A DNA stretch of 64,000 nt, taken from positions 62,001-126,000 of the forward strand of contig NZ_JBBUKT010000015.1 of the NCBI RefSeq assembly GCF_038066715.1, written 5' to 3'. Shown piece by piece: positions 24,916 to 35,400 of this stretch. Both the position numbers and the translations under genes were made by a program. This stretch comes from Luteolibacter sp. Y139. Its GTDB lineage: Bacteria > Verrucomicrobiota > Verrucomicrobiia > Verrucomicrobiales > Akkermansiaceae. The notes under the pieces were generated by a model, which did not search any database, had not been told where the DNA came from, and was given only the letters and a program-made list of their open reading frames with translations. How positions within the stretch are numbered: position 1 is the first letter of the stretch; the number at the start of each line of letters is the position of its first letter.

Positions 24916-26001
24916 ATGCCGTTGCCGCCGCTTTCCACGATCCCGCCGGAAGTTGTCTCGCTCGATGACTATGAGGCGCTCGCCCGTGAGCGCGTAGAGG
25001 AAAGTGCCTGGGCTTACTTGTCGGGTGGAGCGGGGGATGAACTGACGTTGCGGGAGAACCGTGTGGCCTTCGAGCGGCTGAAGCTTTCGCCCCGCATCCT
25101 GCGCGATCTTTCGGGGGCGAACACGCGGTTGGAGTTGTTCGGGCGGAGCTATGCTCATCCCATCTTCGTCGCGCCGACGGCCTTTCACCGGCTGTTCCAT
25201 CCGGAAGGTGAGCGCGCGACCGTGCTGGGCGCATCGGTGATGGAAGCTTGCCTCACCGTCAGCACTTCGGCCGGCGTCCCGCTTGAAGAGATTTCCACCT
25301 CGGCCACGGTGCCGCCGTGGTTCCAGCTTTACGTGCAAGCGGATCGTGGCTTCACGGCGGAGTTGGTGAAGCGCGTGGAAGCCGCCGGCTATGCCGCACT
25401 GGTGGTGACGGTGGACGCTCCGCTGCATGGCCTGCGCAATCGCGAGCAGCGCGCGTGCTTCCGCCTGCCGCCGGGAATCGAGGCGGTGAATCTGCGGGGC
25501 ATGAAGTCATTGCCACCGGCCGAGGGTGTGTTCGGCACGCCGTTGTTAGAAACCGCGCCGACTTGGAAGGATCTCGCGTGGCTGCGATCTCTGACGACCT
25601 TGCCAGTGATCTTGAAAGGCGTGCTCGATCCGGAAGACGCGCGGATTGCCGCGGCGGAGGGATTTGCGGGGATCGTGGTTTCGAATCACGGCGGGCGGAC
25701 GTTGGATACGGTTCCGGCGGCGATCGAGGTACTGCCGCAGATTGCCGAGGCGGTGGCGGGACAAGTGCCACTGCTGATGGATGGAGGGATTCGTCGCGGC
25801 ACGGACGTGCTCAAGGCGCTCGCGCTCGGCGCCGACGCGGTAATGGTCGGCCGACCGGTGCTTCATGGGCTCGCCGCCGCCGGCGCGACCGGCGTGGCGC
25901 ACGTGCTCAAGATCTTGCGGACCGAACTCGAGATAGCGATGGCATTGACCGGGAGGCCGACGCTTTCCTCGGTCGATCGAACTGTAATTGCGAATCCTTG
26001 A
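24916..26001 (+). CDS. FMN-dependent alpha-hydroxy-acid dehydrogenase/oxidase
   Basis: TIM-barrel flavoenzyme (361 aa) of the glycolate oxidase / L-lactate dehydrogenase (LldD) family, oxidising an alpha-hydroxy acid to the keto acid. FMN and substrate residues are recognisable: WAYLSGGAGDELTLREN near the N-terminus, VAPTAFHRLFHPEGE, FQLYVQADRG, VVTVDAPLHGLRNRE, VILKGVL (conserved Lys), the catalytic VSNHGGRTLD and LLMDGGIRRGTDVLKALALGADAVMVGRPV. Substrate (lactate, glycolate, mandelate or long-chain acids) cannot be assigned. A TGTTAGA heptamer lies inside the gene at 25544-25550. Confidence 0.9.
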   Translation: MPLPPLSTIPPEVVSLDDYEALARERVEESAWAYLSGGAGDELTLRENRVAFERLKLSPRILRDLSGANTRLELFGRSYAHPIFVAPTAFHRLFHPEGERATVLGASVMEACLTVSTSAGVPLEEISTSATVPPWFQLYVQADRGFTAELVKRVEAAGYAALVVTVDAPLHGLRNREQRACFRLPPGIEAVNLRGMKSLPPAEGVFGTPLLETAPTWKDLAWLRSLTTLPVILKGVLDPEDARIAAAEGFAGIVVSNHGGRTLDTVPAAIEVLPQIAEAVAGQVPLLMDGGIRRGTDVLKALALGADAVMVGRPVLHGLAAAGATGVAHVLKILRTELEIAMALTGRPTLSSVDRTVIANP

Positions 26002-26017
26002 TCGCCCCCCCTCGAAC

Positions 26018-26425
26018 ATGGAGCAGCCCTATCGCCCGCCAGCCGCAGAACCCCCGCGAGACGAGAGGGGTGACTCCATGCGCAGGGAGCGCCTGGGTGG
26101 TGTGGTCCGATGGTTGGGAGGCACCGCCATCGTTGTCGGGGTGGGACTTATGATGTTCCTCAAGCGCAACGGGGTGCTATCCGAGTTGGAGCAGGAAAAC
26201 CTCCCGGCCAGCTATCCGGGATTCCTGCGGAAGCTCGTGAGTGAGTTTCCCGAATATCCGATCGGGGTTGGGGTTATCCTGGCTCTGGTGGCGCTGGGCT
26301 TCGGTTATTCCGGCAGGTTCACGCAGGGACTGGTTCTGGCGTTCCTGGCGGTTGGAGTCATCGGCGGATGGGCAGGCGTGCTATTGGGGGCACTGATGCA
26401 TTTCGTCCGTAGCATCGCCGCCTAA
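26018..26425 (+). CDS. small membrane protein, 135 aa
   Basis: Unrecognised inner-membrane protein starting MEQPYRPPAAEPP, which resembles the NPYQAP-type N-terminal tag of PVC membrane proteins. A charged segment (RDERGDSMRRERLGG) is followed by about three hydrophobic helices (WLGGTAIVVGVGLMMFL, YPIGVGVILALVALGFGY, GLVLAFLAVGVIGGWAGVLL). Its stop is 9 bases from that of the convergent piuC gene. Confidence 0.6.
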   Translation: MEQPYRPPAAEPPRDERGDSMRRERLGGVVRWLGGTAIVVGVGLMMFLKRNGVLSELEQENLPASYPGFLRKLVSEFPEYPIGVGVILALVALGFGYSGRFTQGLVLAFLAVGVIGGWAGVLLGALMHFVRSIAA

Positions 26426-26434
26426 CTCCGCCAT

Positions 26435-27127
26435 TCACATCTCCGCCCACTGGCGGATCAGGTTGTGATAGACGCCGGTGAGTTGAACGGCGGATTGGCT
26501 CGCGGCCTCGTGATCGGGGAGGGCGGAGGAGAGTCGCTGGATGGCGATGTCGAGGTCGAAGAGGAGGGAGCGCTGCTCATCGGAGCGGATTATGCTTTGC
26601 AGCCAGAAAAAGGAGCAGAGCCGGGTGCCGCGTGTGACGGGGGTCACTTGATGGAGGCTGGTGGAGGGGTAGACGACCATGTGGCCGGCGGGGAGCTTCA
26701 CGCTCTTCGAGCCGTAGGTGTCCTCGATGATCAGTTCGCCGCCGACGTATTCCTCGGGGCCGGCGAAAAAGAGGGTGCAGGAGAGATCGGTGCGAATGCG
26801 GTGGGATGTGCCGGGGATTTGGCGGATGGAGCCGTCGACGTGGGTGCCAAAGGTCTGGCCGCCGGAGTAGCGGTTGAACATCGGCGGGAGGAAGTGGAGG
26901 GGCAGCGCGGCGGACTGGAAGAGGGGATTCGCTGCGAGGGCGCGGAGGATGCCGCTGCCGACCTCAAGCGCCACCGGATGGGTGGCGGGGATTTGCATGT
27001 TGTCCTTGGCCTTGGCGGCCTGGTGGCCGGCGGTGGCCTTGCCGTCCTGCCAATCGGCGCTTTCCAGCAAACGGCGATATTCGGCGGTTTGTTCGGGGCT
27101 GAGGACGTCGGGGATGCAGAGGATCAT
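26435..27127 (-). CDS. piuC: Fe(II)/2-oxoglutarate PKHD-type hydroxylase, PiuC/YbiX-like
   Basis: Protein of 230 aa in the 2OG-Fe(II) oxygenase superfamily. Fe ligands are His96 and Asp98 (FGTHVDGS) and His159 (SLHQV), with the 2-oxoglutarate arginine at R169 (RGTRL). MILCIPDVLSPEQ matches the usual PiuC N-terminus and has GGAG at good spacing, so I prefer 27127 to the ATG at 27133. PiuC/YbiX genes typically neighbour siderophore receptors (fiu-ybiX in E. coli), as here with a divergent Fiu-like receptor. The substrate is unknown, presumably a siderophore-related compound. Its upstream region carries an 11-bp repeat pair and a Fur-like site. Confidence 0.9.
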   Translation of the reverse strand: MILCIPDVLSPEQTAEYRRLLESADWQDGKATAGHQAAKAKDNMQIPATHPVALEVGSGILRALAANPLFQSAALPLHFLPPMFNRYSGGQTFGTHVDGSIRQIPGTSHRIRTDLSCTLFFAGPEEYVGGELIIEDTYGSKSVKLPAGHMVVYPSTSLHQVTPVTRGTRLCSFFWLQSIIRSDEQRSLLFDLDIAIQRLSSALPDHEAASQSAVQLTGVYHNLIRQWAEM

Positions 27128-27200
27128 GGCCATGTCTCCGCCGGGGCGGGGGAGCGCGGTCAAGGCGATTTCCCGGAATCGCCTGCCAAATCCGGAAACA

Positions 27201-27222
27201 TTAGAATTTGATTAGAATTTCT
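27201..27222. promoter_or_regulatory. 11-bp direct repeat (ATTAGAATTTS x2) upstream of piuC
   Basis: Two consecutive units, ATTAGAATTTG and ATTAGAATTTC, about 75 bases upstream of the piuC start. The 11-bp period matches direct-repeat operators of OmpR/PhoB-family response regulators. The same unit occurs four times at 62024-62067. Confidence 0.45.
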
Positions 27223-27263
27223 GCGACAGCGGTGCTTTTCGCTTTGACAAGGGTTCTGTGGTA

Positions 27264-27281
27264 ATTGAGACGCATTCGCAA
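27264..27281. promoter_or_regulatory. Fur-like operator between piuC and the siderophore receptor
   Basis: ATTGAGACGCATTCGCAA; its reverse complement TTGCGAATGCGTCTCAAT closely matches TTGCGACTGATTCTCATT in front of tonB (51553-51570). Laid on the 7-1-7 Fur consensus, TGAGACG-C-ATTCGCA keeps 9 of 14 positions. A TTGACA (27244-27249) just upstream may be a -35 box. Confidence 0.5.
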
Positions 27282-27339
27282 CAGTCAATGCGATCCGTCC
27301 TCAGGATGATTCGCAAGCGCTGATTCCGATTCCGCTTCC

Positions 27340-29697
27340 ATGAACACCGACTCCAGCCTGCGTTCCTCCCGTCTTCCGGAGGGCTTTGTTTTCACCGGCA
27401 CCCTGTTTGCCATCGGCCAACTCGCTGCCCAGACCACGGCGCCTGCACCTGCCACCGAAAAGAAGGAAGAGCAGAAGACCGAGAACATGGGCGAAATGGT
27501 GGTCCAGGGGGACTTTGAGAAGACCCTCTACAAGCCGGAGCGCCTGCAATCGCCGAAGATGACCCAGCCGCTGCGTGATGTGGCCCAGACGGTGACCGTG
27601 ATCCCGAAAGAGGTGATGAAGGAGCAGGCTGCCTCCAACCTTCGCGACGTGCTGCGGAACGTCCCCGGCATCAGCATGCAGGCCGGGGAAGGCGGCGGTG
27701 GTCCGGCCGGTGACAACCTCGCGATCCGCGGTTTCGCGGCGCGATCGGACATTTTCGTCGATGGGATGCGCGACACCTCCAGCGGTGGTTATTCCCGCGA
27801 CCCCTTTGTCTTCGAGCAGGTGGAAGTGACCAAGGGACCGGCCTCGGCCAATACCGGCCGCGGTTCCACCGGTGGCTCGATCAATATCGTCACCAAGGTC
27901 CCGCACCTGCAGAATTCCTACGGCGCAACGTTCAGTGGTGGCACCGACGATTACATGCGCGGCACCTTCGACGTGAACCAGGAGATCCCCGGTCTGAACG
28001 GCGCGGCCTTCCGCCTCAATGGCATGTATCACGACCAGGACATCCCCGGCCGCGATCATGTGGAAAACGAGCGCTGGGGCATCGCTCCGTCGATCGCCTT
28101 CGGACTCGGCACGGACACCCGCTTCACCCTGTCCTATATGCACATGGAGCAGGACAATGTGCCGGACTATGGGGTGCCGTGGATTCCGCGGAACTCCGTG
28201 GTGCCAACCCAGGTCACGCCGAACAATCCCCTTGGGACGGTTACCACAGTCAATAATACCGGCCTGCCCTCCGGTGCTCCCCCCGAGTCGCTCTACTCCA
28301 ACTACTACGGCAATCTCAATCGCGACTATGAAGACATCACTACCGATCTGATCACCGGTGTCTTCGAGCACGACTTCAACGAGAACCTGAAACTGCGCAG
28401 CACGCTTCGCTTCGGGCGAAACGACCGCGACTCGGTAACCACCGCCCCGCGGTTCGTTGACGGCGATACGTCCGCGCCCATTGCCAACTTCAACAGTCTG
28501 GCTCTGACCCAGCAGTTCCAGTCCCGCGACCAGGTCGATACCGCGGTCTTCGGTCAGACCGACATCCGATACGATTTCAACACCGGCACCATCGAGCACA
28601 ACCTCGTGGGTGGATTCGAGGTCGGACACGAGGTGTCGAAGCTGCTCGGTCGCGCGGTGGAAAATCCGAATGGCACGCTTGCAGCCGCTCCAGTGACTAA
28701 CCTGCTGTTCCCGAACAACTATCTGCCTTACGCCGGCTCGATCGTTTATAACGGTGCCTTCACCCAGACGGTATCCGACACGGCGGCGCTCTACCTGTTC
28801 GACACCATCAAATTCAACGACTGCTGGGAACTCAGCGGCGGCCTGCGCTGGGACAGCTATGAGGTGGACTATGATACCCGGACCGCGGACACCACGAATA
28901 ACGCCCTAGTCACCACCAATGGTGTGCTCTCGGACTTGGGTCGCAACGACTCCAATTTCAGCTATCGCGCCGCGCTTACCTACAAGCCGGTCCGCGAAGG
29001 AAGCATCTATCTGGGCTACGGCACTTCCTTCAATCCTTCGACCGAAGGCCTGAGCTACATTGCTTCACCCGGTGGGACCAACAACACGCTCAACCTCTTC
29101 AACGCCCCTCCAGAAGAAAACGAGACGATCGAACTCGGTGCGAAGTGGGAGTTCTTCGATCAGAAGCTGCTTCTCAGTAGTGCCATCTTCCGGACTGAAA
29201 AGACCAACGCCCGCACCACCGATCCGACGGATCCGACGATCGTGACCCTGACCGGCGAGCAAGTCGTGCAAGGCTTCGAGGTCGGCTTCGCCGGCAGCAT
29301 CACCGACAAGTGGCGCGTGATCGGCGGCTATACCTTCCTCGACAGCGAAGTGAAATCTTCCGCGGTCGCGGCCGAGGTTGGCAGCGAGGTCAGCAACACG
29401 CCGGAAAATTCCTTCAGCCTCTGGACCGTCTATGACCTGCCGAAGAATATCTCGGTGGGCGTGGGTGCCCAGTATGTGGGCAGCCGCTACAACAACAACA
29501 ACGTGGACACCCGCCAGCAGGCCGATGGCTTCACCATCTTCAACGCGATGGCCAGCTACGCGATGAACGAGAATGTCACCTTCCAGCTCAACGTGGACAA
29601 CCTCTTCGACGAGGAATACATCGACCGCGTGGGTGGCGGCCACTTCGTCCCGGGCCAAGGTCGCTCGGCGGTGCTCAGTGCCACGCTGAATTTCTAA
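27340..29697 (+). CDS. fiu: TonB-dependent siderophore receptor, Fiu-like
   Basis: Outer-membrane ferric-siderophore transporter (785 aa). After a short signal region come a TonB-box-like segment (GEMVVQG), the plug domain (about 75-200: VAQTVTVIPKEVMKEQ, NVPGISMQAGEG, LAIRGFAARSDIFVDGMRD, EQVEVTKGPASANTGRGSTGGSINIVTK), and a 22-strand barrel ending with an aromatic-containing strand (RSAVLSATLNF). RDTSSGGYSRDPF is typical of catecholate receptors of the Fiu class, and the PiuC neighbour supports this. The specific ligand is not certain. Energy would come from the TonB-ExbB-ExbD operon at 51.6 kb. A Fur-like operator lies about 60 bases upstream. Confidence 0.9.
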   Translation: MNTDSSLRSSRLPEGFVFTGTLFAIGQLAAQTTAPAPATEKKEEQKTENMGEMVVQGDFEKTLYKPERLQSPKMTQPLRDVAQTVTVIPKEVMKEQAASNLRDVLRNVPGISMQAGEGGGGPAGDNLAIRGFAARSDIFVDGMRDTSSGGYSRDPFVFEQVEVTKGPASANTGRGSTGGSINIVTKVPHLQNSYGATFSGGTDDYMRGTFDVNQEIPGLNGAAFRLNGMYHDQDIPGRDHVENERWGIAPSIAFGLGTDTRFTLSYMHMEQDNVPDYGVPWIPRNSVVPTQVTPNNPLGTVTTVNNTGLPSGAPPESLYSNYYGNLNRDYEDITTDLITGVFEHDFNENLKLRSTLRFGRNDRDSVTTAPRFVDGDTSAPIANFNSLALTQQFQSRDQVDTAVFGQTDIRYDFNTGTIEHNLVGGFEVGHEVSKLLGRAVENPNGTLAAAPVTNLLFPNNYLPYAGSIVYNGAFTQTVSDTAALYLFDTIKFNDCWELSGGLRWDSYEVDYDTRTADTTNNALVTTNGVLSDLGRNDSNFSYRAALTYKPVREGSIYLGYGTSFNPSTEGLSYIASPGGTNNTLNLFNAPPEENETIELGAKWEFFDQKLLLSSAIFRTEKTNARTTDPTDPTIVTLTGEQVVQGFEVGFAGSITDKWRVIGGYTFLDSEVKSSAVAAEVGSEVSNTPENSFSLWTVYDLPKNISVGVGAQYVGSRYNNNNVDTRQQADGFTIFNAMASYAMNENVTFQLNVDNLFDEEYIDRVGGGHFVPGQGRSAVLSATLNF

Positions 29698-29724
29698 CTG
29701 TTCTTCTTTCATAGGTTGCTGCAA

Positions 29725-29766
29725 GAGCCGGGAAGCACGCCAGGGCGTGTTTCCCGGCTCGATTTT
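29725..29766 (+). terminator. hairpin between the receptor and PepSY genes
   Basis: Strong stem GAGCCGGGAA / TTCCCGGCTC with an inner stem (CACGCC/GGCGTG), then GATTTT. It ends 9 bases before the next start codon, so it may attenuate rather than fully stop read-through. Confidence 0.7.
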
Positions 29767-29774
29767 GACCCGAT

Positions 29775-30950
29775 ATGTTCCAGCGTTTTCGCAAGCTCGT
29801 CTTTTGGCTTCACCTCGTGGCAGGGGTTGCTGCCGGATTGGTGATTCTCGTCATGGCCTCCACTGGTGTGCTGCTGTCGTTCGAGCGACAGCTCACGACA
29901 GCAGCGGATGGATTCGAATTTTCGACGAGTGGTGAGAAGCTTCCGCCGGAAGCGCTCACCGCTTCCTTGCAAGCGGCAGGATTGAAAGGTGCCACCGGCC
30001 TCACACTTTCGTCCGATGCCACGAAGCCCGCGGCCTTCCAGTTCGGAAAAGAGAAGACGGTCTTTGTCCATCCTGTCACGGGTGAGGTATTGGGCGAAGG
30101 CGGGAAGAAGACGCGCTCTTTCTTCAAGTTCGTCACTGGCCTGCATCGCTGGTTGGCGATGGCCGGTCCGGCGCAGGAGGCAGGCAAGAGCATCACCGCC
30201 GCGGCGGCGCTGGTGTTCCTGTTCCTCATTCCGAGCGGTCTGCTCCTGTGGATTCCGAAGCGATGGACGAGGCAGGGCGTCAAGGCCATCACTACCATCC
30301 AACCACAGCTCAAGGGGCGGGCGCGCGATTGGAACTGGCACAACGTGCTTGGCATCTGGTTCGCCTTGCCACTGCTGGTAATCACGACCACCGGCGTGGT
30401 CATGGGCTATCCGTGGGCGAACGGGTTGCTATTCAAACTCGCGGGCGAGACCGCGCCGCCTGCCGGTGGTCCACCGGGAGGAAGAGGAGGTCCGCAAGGC
30501 GGTAGGGAAGGTCAGCAGGGCGGCAGAGGCGGTCCACAAGGGGAGCGAGGCGGCTCGCAGCCTGGAGTTTCGACCACCGGGTGGAATCAGGCGCTCGCCG
30601 CCGTGACTGCCAATCGCTCGGGGTGGGAAACCATCCAGTTCCAGTTTCCCGCAGGTAAGGAGATCGTCTTCCAAGTGTCTAACAGCCATCGCGGGCGTCC
30701 TGATCTCCGGGAAAGCGTGACGGTGGATCTCGGGACTGCCGCGATCATCAAGGCGGAGGGCTTTTCGCAGATGAGCCAAGGCAAGCGATGGCGCAACTGG
30801 GTCCGCTGGATTCACACCGGCGAGGCCGGTGGATGGGCGGGTCAATTGCTTGCGGGCCTCACCGCAATGGCTGCGGCGACGCTGGTGTGGACCGGCCTTG
30901 CGCTGAGCTGGCGGCGCTGGCGGAGGTCTCGCGCGAAAGCCAAGGCTTAG
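29775..30950 (+). CDS. PepSY-associated transmembrane protein, PiuB-like
   Basis: Inner-membrane protein (391 aa) of the PepSY_TM/PiuB family, which accompanies siderophore receptors and is thought to reduce or release iron. Helix 1 is [30 protein letters not shown], with a periplasmic PepSY domain (about 40-110). Further helices follow at [17 protein letters not shown]-like [28 protein letters not shown], and a C-terminal [29 protein letters not shown]. Conserved histidines are in [10 protein letters not shown] and RWIHTGEA. A low-complexity Gly/Arg/Gln insert ([20 protein letters not shown]) lies at about 230-260 in a periplasmic loop and is unusual for the family. It follows the receptor after a hairpin. 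Confidence 0.88.
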   Translation: MFQRFRKLVFWLHLVAGVAAGLVILVMASTGVLLSFERQLTTAADGFEFSTSGEKLPPEALTASLQAAGLKGATGLTLSSDATKPAAFQFGKEKTVFVHPVTGEVLGEGGKKTRSFFKFVTGLHRWLAMAGPAQEAGKSITAAAALVFLFLIPSGLLLWIPKRWTRQGVKAITTIQPQLKGRARDWNWHNVLGIWFALPLLVITTTGVVMGYPWANGLLFKLAGETAPPAGGPPGGRGGPQGGREGQQGGRGGPQGERGGSQPGVSTTGWNQALAAVTANRSGWETIQFQFPAGKEIVFQVSNSHRGRPDLRESVTVDLGTAAIIKAEGFSQMSQGKRWRNWVRWIHTGEAGGWAGQLLAGLTAMAAATLVWTGLALSWRRWRRSRAKAKA

Positions 30951-32398
30951 GCCAGGATGTCCTTCACCACCTTCGCCGGTTCGACGCCGGTGAGCTTTTG
31001 GTCGAGGCCTTGGAACTTGAAGCTCAGTTTTTCGTGGTTGAGGCCGAGCTGGTTCAAGATGGTGGCGTGCAGATCGCGGATGTGAACGGGATTCTGGACG
31101 ATGTTGTAGCTCATCTCGTCGGTCTCGCCGTAAACTTGCCCGCCCTTGATCCCGCCTCCGGCGATCCAGAGGGAGAAGCAGCGCGGGTGGTGGTCGCGGC
31201 CGTAGTTCGTTTCGCTCAGTCCGCCCTGGCAGTAGATGGTGCGGCCGAATTCGCCGCCGAAGACGACGAGCGTGTCTTCCAGCATGCCGCGTTGCTTGAG
31301 GTCCTGAATCAGGCCGTAGACACCTTGGTCGACGTCCTTGCACTGCGAGGTGAGATCGCGCGGCAGGTCACCGTGCTGGTCCCAGCCGCGGTGGAAGATC
31401 TGCACGAAGCGGGTACCTCGCTCTAACAGACGGCGCGCCATCAGGGCCGAGGCAGCGAAGGATCCACCCACCTTGCTGTCCTTGCCGTAGAGTTCGAAGA
31501 TGTGCTCGGGCTCGCCGGACATGTCGGCGAGCTCCGGAACCGAGGCCTGCATGCGGAAGGCCATTTCATACTGCTGGATGCGGGTCTGGATCTCAGGGTC
31601 GCCAACGGCTTCGTAGGAGCGCTGGTTCATCGCATTGAGGCCATCGAGCATCTTGCGGCGGAGATTGCGGGAAATGCCGGGGGCATCCTCAAGGTAGAGC
31701 ACGGGGTCTCCCTTTGATCGGAGAGCGACGCCAGCGTGCTTGCCGGGCAGGTAGCCGGAGCCCCACAGGCGGGCGGAGATCGCCTGGACATTCGAGTAAG
31801 GCGAGCTGTGTTGGGCGTGTAGAACCACGAAGGTCGGCAAGTCTTCGTTCATGCTGCCGAGGCCGTAGGAGAGCCACGAGCCGAGCGAAGCTTTGCCCGA
31901 CTGCATCGAGCCGGTGTAGACGAGTTGGTTGGCGGGCTCGTGATTGATCGCCTCGGTGTGCATCGACTTGATGATGCAGATGTCGTCCGCCATCTTCGCG
32001 GTCCACGGCAGCAGTTCGCTGATCCATGCACCGGACTGGCCGGACTGCGCGAACTTGAAGATGGTCGGTGCGAGCGGGAAGGCGGCCTGACCGGAGGTCA
32101 TGCCGGTGAGGCGTTGGCCTTCCTTGGCGAGCCAACCCTTGAGGTCTTCCTTGAAGCGCTTCTTCAGCTCCGGCTTGTAGTCGAAGAGATCGAGCTGCGA
32201 TGGTGCACCGATGAGCGAGATGTAGATGGCGCGCTTCGCCTTCGGTGCGATGTGCGGGATCATCTCCTGCATCACATCGGGGAAGGCGCGTCCGCTTCCT
32301 AACAGCGAGGAAAGCGCGGCCACGCCGAGGCCGGTGCCGTTCTTGCGGAAGAACTGGCGGCGGGTGATGGCGCTATTGTAGTCGGTGATTGAGTTCAT
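30947..32398 (-). CDS. DUF1501 family exported protein
   Basis: Protein of 483 aa. The N-terminus carries a twin-arginine signal (R13R14 in [20 protein letters not shown]), so it is exported folded. The body contains the family motifs [81 protein letters not shown] and [10 protein letters not shown]. The fold is related to alkaline phosphatase/sulfatase. These genes almost always pair with a DUF1549/DUF1553 cytochrome, here directly upstream with a 6-base gap. The molecular function is unproven; glycan or sulfated polymer turnover is often suggested. Its 3' end overlaps the PepSY gene by 4 bases, convergently. Confidence 0.92.
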   Translation of the reverse strand: MNSITDYNSAITRRQFFRKNGTGLGVAALSSLLGSGRAFPDVMQEMIPHIAPKAKRAIYISLIGAPSQLDLFDYKPELKKRFKEDLKGWLAKEGQRLTGMTSGQAAFPLAPTIFKFAQSGQSGAWISELLPWTAKMADDICIIKSMHTEAINHEPANQLVYTGSMQSGKASLGSWLSYGLGSMNEDLPTFVVLHAQHSSPYSNVQAISARLWGSGYLPGKHAGVALRSKGDPVLYLEDAPGISRNLRRKMLDGLNAMNQRSYEAVGDPEIQTRIQQYEMAFRMQASVPELADMSGEPEHIFELYGKDSKVGGSFAASALMARRLLERGTRFVQIFHRGWDQHGDLPRDLTSQCKDVDQGVYGLIQDLKQRGMLEDTLVVFGGEFGRTIYCQGGLSETNYGRDHHPRCFSLWIAGGGIKGGQVYGETDEMSYNIVQNPVHIRDLHATILNQLGLNHEKLSFKFQGLDQKLTGVEPAKVVKDILA

Positions 32399-32404
32399 GG
32401 CGGA

Positions 32405-35400
32405 CTACTTGTTGAGCGTTTCGTCGAGATTGAGGAGCTGGCTGGAGACGAGCGTCCATGCAGCGAGTTCGGGGACGTCGAGGGAGGGATCGGCTTTTGT
32501 CTCGCCGTTGGAGATCATGGCTTGCGCTTCCTTGGCGTCGGACTTGTAGACGGCGAGGGCGGAGTCGTGGGTTTCCATGGCGAGCTTCCGCTCGGGTTCT
32601 GCGAGAGTGCGCGAGATGAGGCGGGAGCTGAGGAAATCGAGGCGAGCGGAGGCGTCGGCTGAAGCTTTCATCGCGTTTTCTGCCAAGCGTCGGGAGGCCT
32701 CGATGAACTGCGGGTCATTCAAGATGACGAAGGCCTGCAGCGGCGTGTTCGTCCGATCGCGGCGGACGCAGAAGACTTCGCGGCTCGGGGCGTTGAGAAT
32801 CTCCATTGCCGGGTTGGGCGCGGTGCGTTTCCAGAAGGTGTAGATGGAACGGCGATAGAGGGCTTCGCCGGTGTCTTGCTTGTAGAAGCGGGTGTTGGAC
32901 TCCTTCATCGCGACCGCTTCCCAGATGCCTTCGGGCTGATAGGGCTTCACCGGAGGGCCGCCGATTTTCGGAGACAGCAGGCCGGCGGTGGCGAGGGCGG
33001 TGTCGCGCAGCATCTCCGCATCCATGCGGTAGCGCGGGCCGCGCGAGATGAGGCGGTTCATGGGGTCCTTCTCCAGCTTTTCGGGCGAGACGGTGCCGGA
33101 TTGCCGGTAGGCGGCGGATGTGACCATCAGCTTCACCATGTGGCGGTAGTCCCACTTGGAATCGACGAACTCCGCGGCGAGCCAATCGAGCAGCTTCGGA
33201 TGGGTGGGCCGTGCGCCCATGATGCCGAAGTCGTCATTGGTCTCCACGATGCCGGTGCCGAAGAGGTAGTACCAGGCGCGGTTCATGGTGACGCGGGCGG
33301 GGAGGGGATTGGCCGGATCGGTCAGCCAGCGGGCGAGGCCGAGGCGGTTCTTCGGTGAATCTGCGGCCATCGGCGGAAGTACGGCGGGCGTCGTAGGTGC
33401 GACCTTCTCGCCCTTGTCGGAATAGACGCCGCGAGTGAGGACGTGGGCGAAGGGCTCGCCCTTCTTTTCCTCCATCACCAGCGACACCGAGCCGCGGGCG
33501 CGCAGGGTGCCTTGTTCGGACTTGAGGGCCTCCAGCTTCACGCGCAGCTCGCGCGAGGGCGCGTCGACGGTGGCGAGGTAGTAGCCGAAGAGGGTATCGA
33601 GCTGTTCCTTGGTCCGTTGGTCTGCTGGCAGCGCAGTGATGTGCTGGAGCATGCTGTCCTGTGCCAGGCTGGCGATTTCCTGCGGTGACAGGAGCCGGCG
33701 ATAGAAGCGGAAGTCCTGGAGGGCGACCTTGCCATTGAGTTTCGAGTCGTTGTTTTCGCGCGAGCCCAGACGCAACGGGACCTTGGTCTCGATGGTTGCG
33801 CCGACGTTGTTCGGATTGGTGGCACCACCGGCGTTCTGGCCATCGATGTAGATCGCGCTGGCTTGCGGTGAAGCAGCGGTGCCGTCGAAGGTGACCATGA
33901 CGTGGTGCCATTCGCCGGGCTTCAGGGGATTCGGGGCGACGATCTTGTTTGCGGACTTGTCCCACGAGTCGATGACGTGTGAGGCGGGCCGGCCGCCTTG
34001 CAGGTAGATGTCCCAGCCGCGGAAACTTTCGCCGGGATTCATGCGGGCGATCACGGCTCCGGTGGGCGCGCCTTCGAGGCGAATGAAGCCGCCGTAGGTG
34101 ACGCGGTCGCCGCGGGAGAAGCTGGCGAGGTCGCCGAGTTCGACGGGCCCATCGCTGACCACGGGGGCCTTGCCGAGCGGGGCATCGATGCGCGAGAGAT
34201 TCGCCGGCCACTCGCGGGACTGGCCGTCGACGAGGCCGCGCAGGGGACCTTCCGATTCGGTGAGCGGGAGGTGAAGCACCAGCGTGGAATCCGCTTCCTT
34301 CGGCGGGGCGATCGTCGCATTGGCGAGCCATGCCTCGAATTCCGGGCGGGCGGAGCCCTTGCGATCAGCGAGGGCCTTTTCGGTGCCGGAGATGTCGCTG
34401 GCCAGCGTTCCCCAACGCTCCCGATCTTCGATGAGCGGCACGAAGACATTCGGCGGGTGCTCGGCATTGTTGCCGTCGAGCGCGCTCATCGGCGTGTTCC
34501 GGAAGAACGCGGTGAGTGAGTAGAATTCCTTCGTGGAAACCGGGTCGAACTTGTGATCGTGGCAGGCCGCGCAGCCGGTGGTGAGGCCGAGCCAGACGGC
34601 GGACATGGTGTCGACGCGGTCCTTGGCGTAGATGGCGTCGTATTCCTCGGGGATCGCGCCGCCTTCGCCGCTGGTGGCGAGGCAGCGGTTGAAGCCGGTG
34701 GCCACTTGTTGATCGAGAGTGCGGTCAGGAAGGAGATCGCCGGCCATCTGCTCGGTGGTGAACTGGTCCCACGGCATGTTTGCCTGGAACGCGCGAACGA
34801 CCCAATCGCGGTAGGGCCAGATGGCGCGGTAGTTGTCGATGTGGATGCCGTGGGTGTCGGCATAGCGTGCGGCATCAAGCCACTGGCGGGCGAAGTGCTC
34901 GGCACTGGCCGAGGTGGCGAGGAGGCGGTCGACTTCAGCTTGCAGCTTCTCCCAAGTGAACGCGGCGGATTCTTCGGGTGAAGGGGGAAGGCCTGTTAGA
35001 TCCAAGTGAAGACGACGATAGAAGCGCGCGGGTGTCTCGGTCGGATTCGGCTTCAGGCCTTTCTCTTGCAGCTTGGCGGCGATGAAATGGTCGATGGGAT
35101 TGGCGGCCCAGTCTTTGCCTGCCTCAGGGAGTTCCGGGCGCTTTACCGGGATGAAGGACCAGTGCGCTTCGTAAGGAGCACCCTGGGCGATCCACTTCTC
35201 TAACAGCGCGACCTGCTCCGGCTTCAGTGTCTTGTGGGAAGCGGGCGGAGGCATCATCTTCTCCGGGTCCTGCTCGTGGATCAATTTGACCACCATGGAC
35301 TCCTCCGGCTTGCCCTTCACGATGACCGGCTTGCCGTCTTCCCGCGCGGCGAAGGCGTCCTTTTCAATATCCAGCCGGAGAGGGGATTTCTTCGGTTCGC

